From: Candidatus Binataceae bacterium | GTDB taxonomy: Bacteria > Desulfobacterota > Binatia > Binatales > Binataceae | DNA: 64,000 bases | Assembly (NCBI GenBank): GCA_035308025.1 | Contig: DATGHL010000052.1 | Coordinates: 55,475-119,474 of the forward strand | Direction: 5' to 3' | In this document: positions 1 through 8,889 of the stretch, piece by piece | Numbering within the stretch: position 1 is the first letter of the stretch | How the letters are laid out: each line of letters starts with the position of its first letter | Notes under the pieces: model-generated | The model's input: only the letters and a program-made list of their open reading frames with translations | Database searches by the model: none | Told to the model about the DNA's origin: nothing | Made by a program: the position numbers and the translations under genes

Positions 1-321
1 GGGCCGGTCGAACCAATCCGGCTCGTCGCCGAACCACTTGATCGGCGGCACAGGAACGCTGGTCTCGGCGAGCGACGCCATGATGCGCGCCTGCCGCGCG
101 ATGTCGGCGGTGCCGACGGCGCGCACGCCAGCTGGCGCCAGTCGCAGCACGAGTTTTTCGCGCACCCGGCCGGCGTCCGCGGCGTACTCCAGCTCAAAGC
201 TGTAGCTCTGCCCGGCGTGACCCGGCAGCGGACTGATCGCGTTCACCTCGGCGGCGGGGTCGGCGCTTTTGGCGCGAACAAAGTCCCGCAGCAGCCGCTC
301 GATCTCGGTCTCTGCCGCCAT
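1..321 (-). CDS. Phosphotransferase family protein (APH-like), N-terminal part
   Basis: The reading frame runs from an ATG at 321 to the window edge, giving 107 residues of an incomplete protein. The N terminus has an acidic helix (MAAETEIERLLRDF), then GHAGQSYSFEL, which fits the nucleotide-binding loop region of aminoglycoside-phosphotransferase-like kinases, and SVPVPPIKWFGDEPDWF, typical of the APH family members that neighbour acyl-CoA metabolism genes. The family phosphorylates small molecules with ATP, and the substrate here cannot be told. The catalytic loop lies outside the window. It is transcribed away from the GST gene's stop, with 18 bases between, so the two could be co-transcribed. 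Family assignment is fairly secure; function is not. Confidence 0.7.
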   Translation of the reverse strand, partial: MAAETEIERLLRDFVRAKSADPAAEVNAISPLPGHAGQSYSFELEYAADAGRVREKLVLRLAPAGVRAVGTADIARQARIMASLAETSVPVPPIKWFGDEPDWFDRP

Positions 322-339
322 CGAAGTTCGCGCTCCGGT

Positions 340-990
340 CTAGCCCTTCATCTTGAGCTGCGCAGAGGCCGGATGCAGGCTCGCCTTGGCGCTGGGACGC
401 GCGTCGACGCGCTTGAACCAGGCGTTGACGTTGGGCAGGGACGGATCCAGCGGTTGACCGACCCCGGCGGCGAAGTCGAGGGCGCAGTACAGAATGACGT
501 CGGCGATAGTGAAACGGTTCGGCACGATGAAGTCGCGGCCGGCGATAAGTCCGTCGAGCCATTTAAGGCGGGCCTGGGTGATGCGCTTGAGGCCCGGGGC
601 GGCGTCGGGCTCGCAGGGGACGCGATTCTTGAAGAGTTCGAGGCCTTCGGCGAAGCGAAAGCCATTGTAGAGGTTTTCGGTGATATTCTGTTCAACCCGC
701 CGCTGCCATTGGCGGGTCTCGGCGCGATCCTCAGCGGTGGCGCCGATCAGCGGAGGCGTCGGGTGCTTTTCCTCGAGATATTCCCAGATGGCGACGGTCT
801 CGCCGATGCACTTGCCGTTATCAAGTTCGAGGGCGGGTAACTGGCCGCCGGGGTTACGATCGGTATATGGCGGTTGACGGTTTTGCGCCTTCATTAGGTC
901 CACGTCCTTCATCGGGAAGGTGAGCCCCTTTTCGATCAGCACCATACGGTTGGCGCGGGGATTGGGTCCGAAAGAGTCATACATTTGCAT
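340..990 (-). CDS. Glutathione S-transferase family protein
   Basis: A 216-residue protein of normal GST length. The thioredoxin-like N-terminal domain (about residues 1-80) contains NPGGQLPALELDNG, with the cis-proline that positions glutathione, followed by the G-site ETVAIWEYLEE. The helical C-terminal domain carries FTIADVILYCALDF, the conserved N-capping region of helix 6. Such enzymes conjugate glutathione to electrophiles or use it as a cofactor in isomerisation in the cytosol. It precedes the phosphotransferase gene on the same strand. The substrate cannot be predicted; several soil bacteria have many paralogues. Confidence 0.9.
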   Translation of the reverse strand: MQMYDSFGPNPRANRMVLIEKGLTFPMKDVDLMKAQNRQPPYTDRNPGGQLPALELDNGKCIGETVAIWEYLEEKHPTPPLIGATAEDRAETRQWQRRVEQNITENLYNGFRFAEGLELFKNRVPCEPDAAPGLKRITQARLKWLDGLIAGRDFIVPNRFTIADVILYCALDFAAGVGQPLDPSLPNVNAWFKRVDARPSAKASLHPASAQLKMKG

Positions 991-1214
991 TGGCGAATCG
1001 CTCCATAGTGTTTGTTGATTGCCGAGCGCGCACCGCTTGCGCGAAATGCGTTTCGGCGGACGTGCGATCCTAGCGCATCGAGTGGCTGAGAGGGAACCGC
1101 GTCAATGCCGGCGCGGGCCGGAGAGTGGCTGGCGGACCCGCGGGATTTTGCATATCGTGAACGCCGCGAATCCGCCGAGCCATTGGTGCGCGGGCTTTCG
1201 GCAATGATCCGGTT

Positions 1215-2432
1215 ATGCGCTTTTGTCCTCAATGCGGTTGCACCCTGATACCGAACGCGCGGTTCTGTGCCGAGTGTGGAACGCCGCTGCGCGCGGAAAC
1301 GACTCCGCGAGCTCGTGGCGATAAAGCGGGCGGCGCGGCTGTCGGAAGTGACGCGGGCGCGTCTCCTACGCTGGCGCCCTTTGTCGCGATCTTCAGCGCC
1401 TTGATCGTATTTGGCAGCCTCGTGAGCTGGTTGATTTTGCGGCAGCTGCCGGCGCGCGATGCCCTGCTCGCAGCCGCGCCGCCGCAGGTCTCGGTCGCCG
1501 CTGCCGAGGGCGATCAGTTACCGGCTAACCATCCGAAAGTCGCGCTGCCCCGGGACGCCCTGTCCTTTATCGCCGAAGTGGAGAGCAAGGCCCGCCGACA
1601 GCCGCGGGATCTCGCTGCTTGGGATCAGTTGGGCGACGTGACTCTGCGCGCCGCGGCCTTCGACCCGGCTTATTATGCGAAAGCGGCGGATGCCTACGCC
1701 CATGTGCTCAAGATCGATCCTGAAAATTCGGACGCCTTGCGCGGGATCGGCAATGTCGATTTTGATCAGGGCAAGCCTGACGCTGCGATCGCCGCGTATG
1801 AGCATTACCTGACGCGCAAGCCCGATGATCCGGAGGTACGTACGGACATGGCCACGATGCTGCTTTCCAGCGGCGCCGCCGACGCCGCGATCGCGCAGTA
1901 CAAGCGCGTGCTGGAAGCTCATCCGAATTTCTTCGAGGCCAACTTCAATCTTGGAGTGGCTTACGGCAACAGCAACAATCCGGCGGCGCGCGCGGCGCTG
2001 GAAAAGGCCCTCAAGCTCGCGCCCGACGACCAGGCGCGCAATCGGGTGAACCAGATGATCGCGTCGCTCGGCTCAGCCTCGGCAGCGGGCGGACCCGAAC
2101 TGGCAGATAATGCGGCGGCGTCAGTGTCGGCGGCGCCTGATACGCAGCCGAGTCCCACCAATTTTCGCGAAGCGATCGAACAGACCATGCGTGACTTGCC
2201 GGTCGCGGGCGACAAAGTCCAGTCGGTGAATTGGAACTCGACGAGCGAGGCTCGCGTGCTGATGAACAATTTTCCGATGGAGCAGATGCCGCCATTCGCC
2301 GCGGAGAAATTTATCGCTGATCTCAAGGCCGGCGTAGACCGCGCCAAGGCCACTTACCACGTCACCGTGCCGGTGCGGATCGATATCTGCGACGCGGCTG
2401 ACGGCCGCGTGATGCAGTCAATTACCGAGTAA
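1215..2432 (+). CDS. Zinc-ribbon, single-pass membrane protein with TPR repeats
   Basis: A 405-residue protein. Residues 1-26 form a zinc ribbon with two CxxC knuckles (FCPQCG and FCAECG). One hydrophobic segment lies at about 55-75 (FVAIFSALIVFGSLVSWLIL). Residues from about 125 to 275 contain tetratricopeptide repeats (for example AADAYAHVLKIDPENSDALR, then ANFNLGVAYGNSNNPAARA). The C-terminal part is polar and contains no known domain that I recognise. The topology suggests a cytoplasmic zinc ribbon and a periplasmic TPR scaffold for protein-protein contacts. It is 19 bases upstream of the Agl23-like gene on the same strand, so the two probably form a small envelope operon. Confidence 0.75.
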   Translation: MRFCPQCGCTLIPNARFCAECGTPLRAETTPRARGDKAGGAAVGSDAGASPTLAPFVAIFSALIVFGSLVSWLILRQLPARDALLAAAPPQVSVAAAEGDQLPANHPKVALPRDALSFIAEVESKARRQPRDLAAWDQLGDVTLRAAAFDPAYYAKAADAYAHVLKIDPENSDALRGIGNVDFDQGKPDAAIAAYEHYLTRKPDDPEVRTDMATMLLSSGAADAAIAQYKRVLEAHPNFFEANFNLGVAYGNSNNPAARAALEKALKLAPDDQARNRVNQMIASLGSASAAGGPELADNAAASVSAAPDTQPSPTNFREAIEQTMRDLPVAGDKVQSVNWNSTSEARVLMNNFPMEQMPPFAAEKFIADLKAGVDRAKATYHVTVPVRIDICDAADGRVMQSITE

Positions 2433-2451
2433 ACTCACTCTGCCGGTCGAG

Positions 2452-4143
2452 ATGGAGAAATCCTTTCAAGTTCCGACGCGCGAGGAATGGCAACTCGGCG
2501 GCGACACCGACACCGAGCTGACGCTGCCTGAAGTTCCGCGCCCGGCGCGGCCGCCCGCCGAGTCCGGCTATGAGCGGCTCGAGCGTCCCTTGCAGGTCGT
2601 TACCGTCGAGCATCTCGCGTGGATCGCGATCGGTGGTTGGACGCTGCTCACGCGGTTGAGCGCGCTCGGTGATCGCCCGCTGACGCCGGCCGAGGCGCGC
2701 CACGCGCTGGTCGCCTTCGATCTGATAAACCGCACGAGCGAGGCCAGCGCCGCCGGCTTTCATTCGTCGTGGTCGGGCTGGCTCGATCTGCTTACGGCTG
2801 GAATCTTTGCGCTGTGCGGCGCGAGCGATATCGCAGCGCGCGCGATCTTTGTTGTGTGCGGCATTGTGCTGGTCGCGCTCGCGTTCATCCTCCGCCCTTA
2901 CCTCGGGCGCGCTGGTGCGATCGGCGCGGCCGCGATGCTCGCACTCTCGCCCTCGATCACCTGGTTCTCGCGCAGCGCGACGAGCGGGCTCGCGGCCGTC
3001 ACGCTAGCCGTGTCGGCCGTTGCGCTGTTCATGACGATGAAAGCGCGGCCGTCTGCGCGATGCGCGGGGGCCCTGGGAGTCGCCGGCGGGCTGATGGTCA
3101 GCGCCAGCCCGATCGGGCTCATCATTGCGACGATCTTCGTTACGGCGATGGTGATTATCGGGCTCTTTGCGATCTTGATGACGAAAAATCGGTGGCTGCA
3201 AGTCCGCGTCTGGTTCACGCGCTACGGCAGTATGTCAGCAACCGCGATCCTGACTGCGATCGCAGTTTGCATCTTCTCTAGTCTCGTCGCCGGGTCCTCA
3301 ATCGCTGGAATCGACCGGGTAATGGCCGCATTCATGCCGCTGCGCGCCAGCAACTTTCGTACGGCGCTGAACACGATCATTCTGCCTCTGAGTTTTTACG
3401 AGTTTATGATTCTGCTCGGCGCCGGCGCTGGTTTCGTCACAGTGTTGACGGCGCGCGCGCGTTCCGGCTTCGCCTTCTTCATGACGCTATGGGTCATCCT
3501 GAGTGCGAGCTTCTACTTGATGACGCCCGCGCATACGCCTGAGCAGATATTGATGGTCGTGGTTCCCGCCGCGCTGCTGGCCGGCGTTGCGATCGAGTAT
3601 TTGAATCGGACGCGGCTATGGCCGCCGGCGCGCTGGGTGATCGGCGCGCTCGGGCTGCTCACAATTTACCTACAGCTACTGACGAACTTCGTATATTGCG
3701 CGCCGGATCCGAATGACGCGCCATGGGCGCGCCACGCCAATCTCTATTGGGGCGAAGGCGCGACGACGCCGCAAACCGCGACGCAGTGCGCTGCGGTACT
3801 CAAGCAGATAGCGCCAGCCAGCCCCACGGTCTATCACGCTGGGGAGTGGCCGCCCGCGCTCCGCTGGTATCTGCGCGAGGCGCGCCCGGTCGAACTCACT
3901 GCCGCTGCGATCGTGGTGGCGACCGATCCCGGCGGGCGCGCCAATGCGGGCGGCGGTAGGCAATTCGACTATGAGGAGACGTGGATTCCGAGTCCGGCTG
4001 GTTTGGATACCACGCGCGCGGTGCGCTACTTTTTTTCGCAGCGGACGTGGGGGGAAGTGACTACTCGCATCGCCTCGATTCAGGCAAATCCACGGATTGG
4101 AGCGGCTGCGCCGAGCGTGACTGCGCCGCCCTCGCGACCCTGA
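2452..4143 (+). CDS. Agl23/TIGR03663-like multispanning membrane glycosyltransferase-type protein
   Basis: A 563-residue protein with roughly ten hydrophobic segments (about 120-420) and a soluble C-terminal region. The N-terminal stretch LLTRLSALGDRPLTPAEARHA matches the start of the 'flippase activity-associated protein Agl23' family, a GT-C-fold group in which an acidic residue after the first membrane helix (here E within PAEARHA) takes the place of the catalytic DxD/ExD motif. These proteins are thought to handle lipid-linked sugars in the membrane; the actual substrate is not known. It directly follows the zinc-ribbon/TPR gene and ends about 10 bases before the convergent cobS gene. Confidence 0.7.
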   Translation: MEKSFQVPTREEWQLGGDTDTELTLPEVPRPARPPAESGYERLERPLQVVTVEHLAWIAIGGWTLLTRLSALGDRPLTPAEARHALVAFDLINRTSEASAAGFHSSWSGWLDLLTAGIFALCGASDIAARAIFVVCGIVLVALAFILRPYLGRAGAIGAAAMLALSPSITWFSRSATSGLAAVTLAVSAVALFMTMKARPSARCAGALGVAGGLMVSASPIGLIIATIFVTAMVIIGLFAILMTKNRWLQVRVWFTRYGSMSATAILTAIAVCIFSSLVAGSSIAGIDRVMAAFMPLRASNFRTALNTIILPLSFYEFMILLGAGAGFVTVLTARARSGFAFFMTLWVILSASFYLMTPAHTPEQILMVVVPAALLAGVAIEYLNRTRLWPPARWVIGALGLLTIYLQLLTNFVYCAPDPNDAPWARHANLYWGEGATTPQTATQCAAVLKQIAPASPTVYHAGEWPPALRWYLREARPVELTAAAIVVATDPGGRANAGGGRQFDYEETWIPSPAGLDTTRAVRYFFSQRTWGEVTTRIASIQANPRIGAAAPSVTAPPSRP

Positions 4144-4153
4144 GCTGCGGGCC

Positions 4154-4939
4154 TCAGGTGCATAGCGCGATTATCACGGCAGTTTCGACAATCTCGCCCG
4201 CCGCTCCGATCAGATCGCCGGTCACTCCACCCAGCCATCGCCGATAAGCGGCGCGCAGGAGTAACGCGAAGGCGACTGCGGTCAGCGCACCGCGGATCGC
4301 AAGCGTCTTCGACGCGGCGAGCGTGCCGGCGGCGGCGATCGCCGAGGCAATCAACAAAGTCCCCTGATCATTCTGCCGCAGCAGCTCCGCACCGGCGCCC
4401 TCGCAGCGGAGATATGCCATCCGCTCGGCGACCATCACCATCGCCCAGCGGGCAAGACCCGGCGCCAGGTAAAGCGCGAGGGATCGGCGCTCTGGGACGG
4501 CGTTGGCCAGTGCAGAGACTTTAAGCAGTAAGAGAAAAAAGAGCGCGACTGCGCCGAACGTGCCGATGCGGCTGTCGCGCATGATCTCGAGCGCCCGCGC
4601 GCGATCGCGTCCGGCGCCCAGCGCATCTGCCGTATCGGCCAAGCCGTCCAAATGCACCGCACCTGTCACGACCGCCAGCGTCATGACGGCCAGGATCGCG
4701 CGGGCTGACGGTCCCATGAAGCGGCTTGCGGCCGAGTCCTCAAGACAGAGAAGCGCGCCGATTGCGAAGCCAATCAGTGGAAACCAGCGGAAAGACGCCG
4801 CCACCGCTTCGGGCGGGCGCGGCCGATTATTCAGGGTCGGAATGATCGTGAGAAAACTGGCGGCGAGTCCGAGTTGCGTCAGAATCCCGCCGCGCGTCGC
4901 CGGCGTTGATAACGCGGACGACCCGTCGGCCTCGCTCAT
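4154..4939 (-). CDS. cobS: Adenosylcobinamide-GDP ribazoletransferase (cobalamin synthase)
   Basis: A 261-residue integral membrane enzyme joining adenosylcobinamide-GDP and alpha-ribazole (phosphate) in the last steps of cobalamin assembly. The family signature GAVHLDGLADTADALG is present near residue 95, followed by RDSRIGTFGA, and near the C terminus GGVTGDLIGAAGEIVE. Several hydrophobic helices surround these. I chose the ATG at 4939 (MSEADGSS) although the frame stays open much further upstream, because that upstream part is antisense-like sequence overlapping cobT. The start overlaps the cobT stop codon as ATGA (4936-4939), which implies translational coupling. No cobU/cobP or cobC gene is visible nearby. 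Confidence 0.93.
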   Translation of the reverse strand: MSEADGSSALSTPATRGGILTQLGLAASFLTIIPTLNNRPRPPEAVAASFRWFPLIGFAIGALLCLEDSAASRFMGPSARAILAVMTLAVVTGAVHLDGLADTADALGAGRDRARALEIMRDSRIGTFGAVALFFLLLLKVSALANAVPERRSLALYLAPGLARWAMVMVAERMAYLRCEGAGAELLRQNDQGTLLIASAIAAAGTLAASKTLAIRGALTAVAFALLLRAAYRRWLGGVTGDLIGAAGEIVETAVIIALCT

Positions 4940-6015
4940 TCGAGTTTGCCGGAGACGCCGGCGCTCGCGAAAGTCGCCATTTGATGAAAGAGCGCCAGCG
5001 CGCTCTCGACGAGGTTCATGGCCAACGCCGCACCGGTGCCCTCGCCAAGTCTCATCCCGAGATCGAGCATCGGCGCGGCGGCCAGCGATCGGAGCGCGAG
5101 CGCGTGACCGCCTTCGGCCGAGCGATGGCTGAAGAACATGTAGTCGCGCGCCTGCGGCGCGATTTTTATCGCGACGGCGGCGGCCGCGGTCGCGATAAAA
5201 CCGTCGACCACTATAGGCGCGCGCGCCGCGGCGGCGCCGAGGCATGCACCCGCCATCGCCGCGAGCTCGAAGCCGCCAACCGCGGCTAGGAGATCGATGC
5301 CGTTGCCGGCCGCTGCGCGATGACGTGCGATCGCAGCTTCGACCGCGGCGACCTTGCGCTGCAGACCGGTGTCATCGACGCCAGTGCCGCGGCCGACCAG
5401 TTGCGCCGGCGCGAGTCCGGTCGTCAAGGCGAGGAGCGCCGCCGCGGATGTGCTGTTGGCAATGCCCATCTCGCCGATTCCGATTAGGGTTGCGCGGGCC
5501 GCGGCAGTGCTGCGGGCGCTCTCGATACCGACTTCAAGCGCGCGACGCGCCTGCGCCTGAGTCATCGCCGGACCCGATAGAAAATTTTTCGTGCCGGTAC
5601 CGACGCGCGCATAGGTTACTCCTGCAAACGGCGTCAAACTGGTATCGGTCGCGACGCCGACGTCGGTCACCCGCAGGTCGTAGCCGAAGCGCCGTGCGAG
5701 CACGCTGATCGCCGCGCCGCCCGCGCCGATATTGCGCAGCATCTCGACGGTCACGGCCTGCGGATAAGCGCTGACGCCGGCCTCGGCGACACCATGGTCG
5801 GCAACGAACACGAGAATCGCGCCACGACCCATCCGCGCGGAGCCGTCGCCGCGGCAGGCCGCGTAACGCGCGACGATCTCCTCGAGCCGCCCCAGGCTGC
5901 CGGGCGGCTTGGTGAGTGAATCGAGCCGCGCGCGGGCGGCGCGCTCGGCGGCTTCGTCCGGCGGTTGAATTGCCGCGATAGTTTCGCCTAGGGACATGGC
6001 ATCGTGCTGGAACAT
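4936..6015 (-). CDS. cobT: Nicotinate-nucleotide--dimethylbenzimidazole phosphoribosyltransferase
   Basis: The protein makes alpha-ribazole 5'-phosphate, the lower-ligand precursor that CobS then attaches. It has 359 residues, normal for the family. Diagnostic segments are LDSLTKPPGSLGRLE near the N terminus, VFVADHGVAEAGVSAYP, the GIGEMGIANSTSAAA stretch, GRGTGVDD, and the C-terminal LGMRLGEGTGAALAMNL, whose glutamate is the catalytic base in this family. Two starts are possible: ATG at 6015 (MFQHDAM) and ATG at 5997 (MSLGET); neither has a strong Shine-Dalgarno sequence. The longer open frame reaching 6135 overlaps an IS3 remnant and is not credible as coding. Confidence 0.93.
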   Translation of the reverse strand: MFQHDAMSLGETIAAIQPPDEAAERAARARLDSLTKPPGSLGRLEEIVARYAACRGDGSARMGRGAILVFVADHGVAEAGVSAYPQAVTVEMLRNIGAGGAAISVLARRFGYDLRVTDVGVATDTSLTPFAGVTYARVGTGTKNFLSGPAMTQAQARRALEVGIESARSTAAARATLIGIGEMGIANSTSAAALLALTTGLAPAQLVGRGTGVDDTGLQRKVAAVEAAIARHRAAAGNGIDLLAAVGGFELAAMAGACLGAAAARAPIVVDGFIATAAAAVAIKIAPQARDYMFFSHRSAEGGHALALRSLAAAPMLDLGMRLGEGTGAALAMNLVESALALFHQMATFASAGVSGKLE

Positions 6016-6044
6016 TGTAATCGTGGCCGGAAATTGACAGGCCG

Positions 6045-6191
6045 GACGCAAACGCGCAAGCAGTCTACCGCCTTTATACCGCGGACGGCTTTGCCGTGCG
6101 GACCAAGATGCGCAAGAAGATCGCGCGCCGCGCACGCGAGCCGGCGCAGGATCTCCTCGAGCAGCGGCTCCTCGCCCGCCCTCCTCATTGA
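6045..6191 (+). pseudogene. IS3-family transposase orfB remnant
   Basis: Frame +3 here reads AVYRLYTADGFAVRTKMRKK followed by IARRAR and a stop at 6189-6191. This matches the N-terminal part of IS3-type OrfB proteins (the '(R)VYRLY..EGL.VR.K.RK..ARR' segment). Nothing before or after it resembles the rest of a transposase, so it is a short fossil. It sits just upstream of cobT on the opposite strand and probably explains why the region before cobT looks disrupted. Confidence 0.6.
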
Positions 6192-6540
6192 GCTTGGATG
6201 GTCATCCTTCGATTCAAACTGAGCGGCCTTATCGGAGACTGGTTGTCGCGCGTCCCGGTCGCTGCCAGGAAAGCCCGCCTGTTCCGTAGCCGGATTACCT
6301 TTAAATCCGGATTCAGACTGCCACCACGACCATTTGGTTTGCCAACACAAAGCTATGGGATGATTCCCCAAAATCTTCGGGGTTATGCTCGCCTCGGCGT
6401 TCTCTGCGGGTTGGCGACACTGAGCGTCAAAGCTTTGAGCGCCACGTCATCGGCAGGCGTGGCTTGGCTGGGGCTGGGTAAAAGAGGTGCTACCCGATGA
6501 AGGACGCACACCGCCCACGCCATGCCCCGCCACTGCGTAC
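6192..6540. other. Non-coding stretch upstream of cobT with one hairpin
   Basis: No convincing gene is visible here; the short open frames on both strands lack family-like sequence. An inverted repeat CCGGATT (6290-6296) / AATCCGG (6304-6310) with a 7-base loop could form a small hairpin. I looked for a cobalamin riboswitch upstream of cobT on the minus strand and did not find a recognisable B12 box or the conserved core. Confidence 0.4.
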
Positions 6541-8424
6541 TCATTCGGTCGCCCGCGAAACAGTCGGATCTCCGTCTTCGAACAAATAGGGCACTAGCGT
6601 CGACTGCGCCGGGATGCGGTGCTTGTGCCACCTGCCGCCGCCGTAATAGGCGAGGCTCCCCGGCGCCGCGTTACCTTCACCATTATAGTAGGAGATGCAA
6701 TCGCGCAGCGGCGCCGTCGCGATGTCGACGACGCGGCAATGCTCCGCATACGCATCTTCCAGCTCCTTGCGGACATCGACGATCCTCGCGCCGCGCTCCC
6801 GCATGGTCCGCAGCATCCACACGACATAGTCACTGTGCGCGTCGATCGCGTCGGTGAAGTTGAAGCTGCCGCCGCCGCCCTGCGGACCGGTGACGATGAA
6901 CAGGTTGGGGAAACCGTGGCTGTGCAGGCCGAGGAACGTCTTGGTCCCCTCGCTCTCCCACTTCTCCTTCAAGGTGCGGCCGCCGCGCCCGGTAACCATG
7001 TTGAAGGTCGAGGTGCCCATCCACTGGAAGCCGGTGGCGTAGATCAGCACGTCGAGCGGATATTCGACCCCCTCCTGGACGATGCCGCGCTCGTTGATCT
7101 CGCCGACGCCGCGCGGCGCGGTATCGACCAGATGGACATGCGGCAGGTTGAACGCCGGCAGGTATTCGTCGTGGAAGGTCGGCCGCTTGCAGCCATACGG
7201 ATAATACGGCTTCAGTGCCGCCGCGGTCTTCGGGTCCTTGACGATCGCGTCCACGCGCGCCCGAATCTGCTCCATGATGCGGAAATTGGAATCGAGCTGC
7301 TTCTGGGTCAGCTCCTCCGGGCTCAGCTCACGCTCGTGTTTCCTGGGCTTCCTGTCCGGGACCTTACCCGCCAGATAGTCGTCGTTGGCCTGGATGGCGG
7401 TGCGGCCGGCCGAGATCTTCGCGAAGCGCGCGCGCCTCGCCCGGGCCCATCCAGGCTCGTTGGCCCAAGTCGCCCGCTCCTCGTCGGTCGTCGCGCGCTG
7501 GTCGCGCACGTCGATCGAGGACGGCGTGCGCTGGAACACGTAGAGCTGTCCAACAATCTTCGCGAGCTCCGGCACCGCTTGCACCGCGGTCGCGCCGGTG
7601 CCGATGATGCCGACCCTCTTGGCGCGCAGGTCGATGTTGTAGTTCCAGCGCGAGGTATGGAAGGACTCGCCCTGGAACTTCTCCATGCCGGCGATGCGCG
7701 CCAGCTTCGGCGTCGTCAGGATGCCGTTGGCCAGGATCACGAAGCGCGCACGCATCGTGTCGCCGCGATCGGTCTCGACGATCCAGCGGCCGCAGGCCTC
7801 GTCCCAGGTCGTCCCTTCGACCGTCGTGTGGAACAGGCAGTGGTCGTAGAACCCGAACTTTTGGGCCAGGTTCTGGCAGTATTCGAGAATCTCGAAGCCC
7901 GAGGCGAACTTCATCGACGGGACGTAACCCATCTCCTCGAGCAACGGCAGGTAGCTGTAGGATTCGACGTCGCAGGCGATGCCGGGATAGCGATTCCAGT
8001 ACCAGGTGCCGCCGACGTCGCCGCCCTTCTCGCAGAAACGGACGTCGGTGAAGCCGGCTTGGCTCAGCCTGTGCCACAGCAACAGTCCGCCGAAGCCGGC
8101 GCCGACCACCAGGATCTCGCACTCGTCGGTCAGCGCTTCACGCGGGATCGGTGGCTCCGAATAGACGTCGTCCAGATATTTCTTAAACTCGCCTTCCATC
8201 GCCATGTAGTCGGCGGCACCGCGGCGGGCTTCCTTAAACGCGCGGTACTTGGCCTGCTCTTCTGCATCGAAGATCGCGCCGGCCGGCAATTCCGGCAGCT
8301 CCTTCAGCTTCTGATCGGTGAGGACGGAATAGCCCTTGCCGACAATCTTTTCGGACGCCTTGGCCGCTCGCGTGTTAAAGACTTTCAAGCCTGTCTCAGG
8401 GTCGATAAGAACTGGCGCGTTCAT
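6541..8424 (-). CDS. Flavin-containing monooxygenase, Baeyer-Villiger type
   Basis: A 627-residue protein with two dinucleotide-binding motifs (VVGAGFGG at 107-113 for FAD and GIIGTGATA at 273-280 for NADPH). Between them lies FQGESFHTSRW (250-260), matching the Baeyer-Villiger fingerprint FxGxxxHxxxW. GGTWYWNRYPGIACDVESY (138-156) is also typical. Such enzymes insert oxygen next to a ketone, giving an ester or lactone, with NADPH and O2. About 90 extra N-terminal residues precede the FAD domain, as in the long cyclopentadecanone/cyclododecanone/steroid-type monooxygenases. It stands alone, divergent from the cupin gene; a link to the nearby catabolic genes is inferred from position. The substrate is unknown. 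Confidence 0.9.
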   Translation of the reverse strand: MNAPVLIDPETGLKVFNTRAAKASEKIVGKGYSVLTDQKLKELPELPAGAIFDAEEQAKYRAFKEARRGAADYMAMEGEFKKYLDDVYSEPPIPREALTDECEILVVGAGFGGLLLWHRLSQAGFTDVRFCEKGGDVGGTWYWNRYPGIACDVESYSYLPLLEEMGYVPSMKFASGFEILEYCQNLAQKFGFYDHCLFHTTVEGTTWDEACGRWIVETDRGDTMRARFVILANGILTTPKLARIAGMEKFQGESFHTSRWNYNIDLRAKRVGIIGTGATAVQAVPELAKIVGQLYVFQRTPSSIDVRDQRATTDEERATWANEPGWARARRARFAKISAGRTAIQANDDYLAGKVPDRKPRKHERELSPEELTQKQLDSNFRIMEQIRARVDAIVKDPKTAAALKPYYPYGCKRPTFHDEYLPAFNLPHVHLVDTAPRGVGEINERGIVQEGVEYPLDVLIYATGFQWMGTSTFNMVTGRGGRTLKEKWESEGTKTFLGLHSHGFPNLFIVTGPQGGGGSFNFTDAIDAHSDYVVWMLRTMRERGARIVDVRKELEDAYAEHCRVVDIATAPLRDCISYYNGEGNAAPGSLAYYGGGRWHKHRIPAQSTLVPYLFEDGDPTVSRATE

Positions 8425-8889
8425 TTGAGTTCCTTGTGAGTTCCTTTTGGGTGAGAGGGTTCTTTAGCGAAGACCATGCCTTTACGGCAGCCCCTTAATG
8501 AGCGACGTACTGTGCTTGGGCAACCCTCGCGCTACGAACAGTTTCGGAAAACGCTAAGTATCAACTCAGTATGCTAATCTATATATTGCCTATCATGAAC
8601 ACGTAGCTCAATGGCTGTGCGACAAGACGGGTCTGCTTGCAGCCGCGCTTCGACTAGCTGAATTGAATGGTGGGCCAGTCCGATGCCAACCGCTCTCCGT
8701 CAATCGGCGCCATGAATGATGGTTGACGCTATACAGACGCTTGACGCTATACAGTGGTTGATGCTTGGCGGCTGACACGGCGCGTGAATCGCCACTTCCT
8801 AAAGCGACTTTGAGCCGAGTTTAATACAGCGCAACTGGAACTCGCCGTTAGCTGCGATCCGAGCCCCCTTCAAGTTGAGAGATTGAAAC
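8425..8889. other. 465-base divergent intergenic region
   Basis: This separates the divergently transcribed monooxygenase and cupin genes and holds no credible ORF. It includes an AT-rich patch around 8560-8600 (for example CTAATCTATATATTG), unlike its GC-rich surroundings, and a direct repeat described separately. It is the natural place for promoters of both genes and for a regulator site, but no regulator gene is adjacent. Confidence 0.5.
8723..8754. repeat. Direct repeat, possible regulator-binding site
   Basis: The 14-base sequence TTGACGCTATACAG occurs twice, at 8723-8736 and 8741-8754, with an 18-base period, and a weak third start (TTGATGCTT) follows at about 8758. The copies are identical. 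The TTGACG element resembles a -35 box, so the array could be a duplicated promoter element or a tandem operator upstream of the cupin gene. Function is inferred only from position. Confidence 0.5.

Noticed and set aside
6016..6540. Cobalamin riboswitch upstream of cobT
   Set aside because: No recognisable B12 box or core was found; the stretch holds an IS3 remnant and a short hairpin only.
6619..8439. Large antisense ORF on the plus strand over the monooxygenase
   Set aside because: It is the reverse-strand shadow of a well-recognised protein; no family-like sequence in it.
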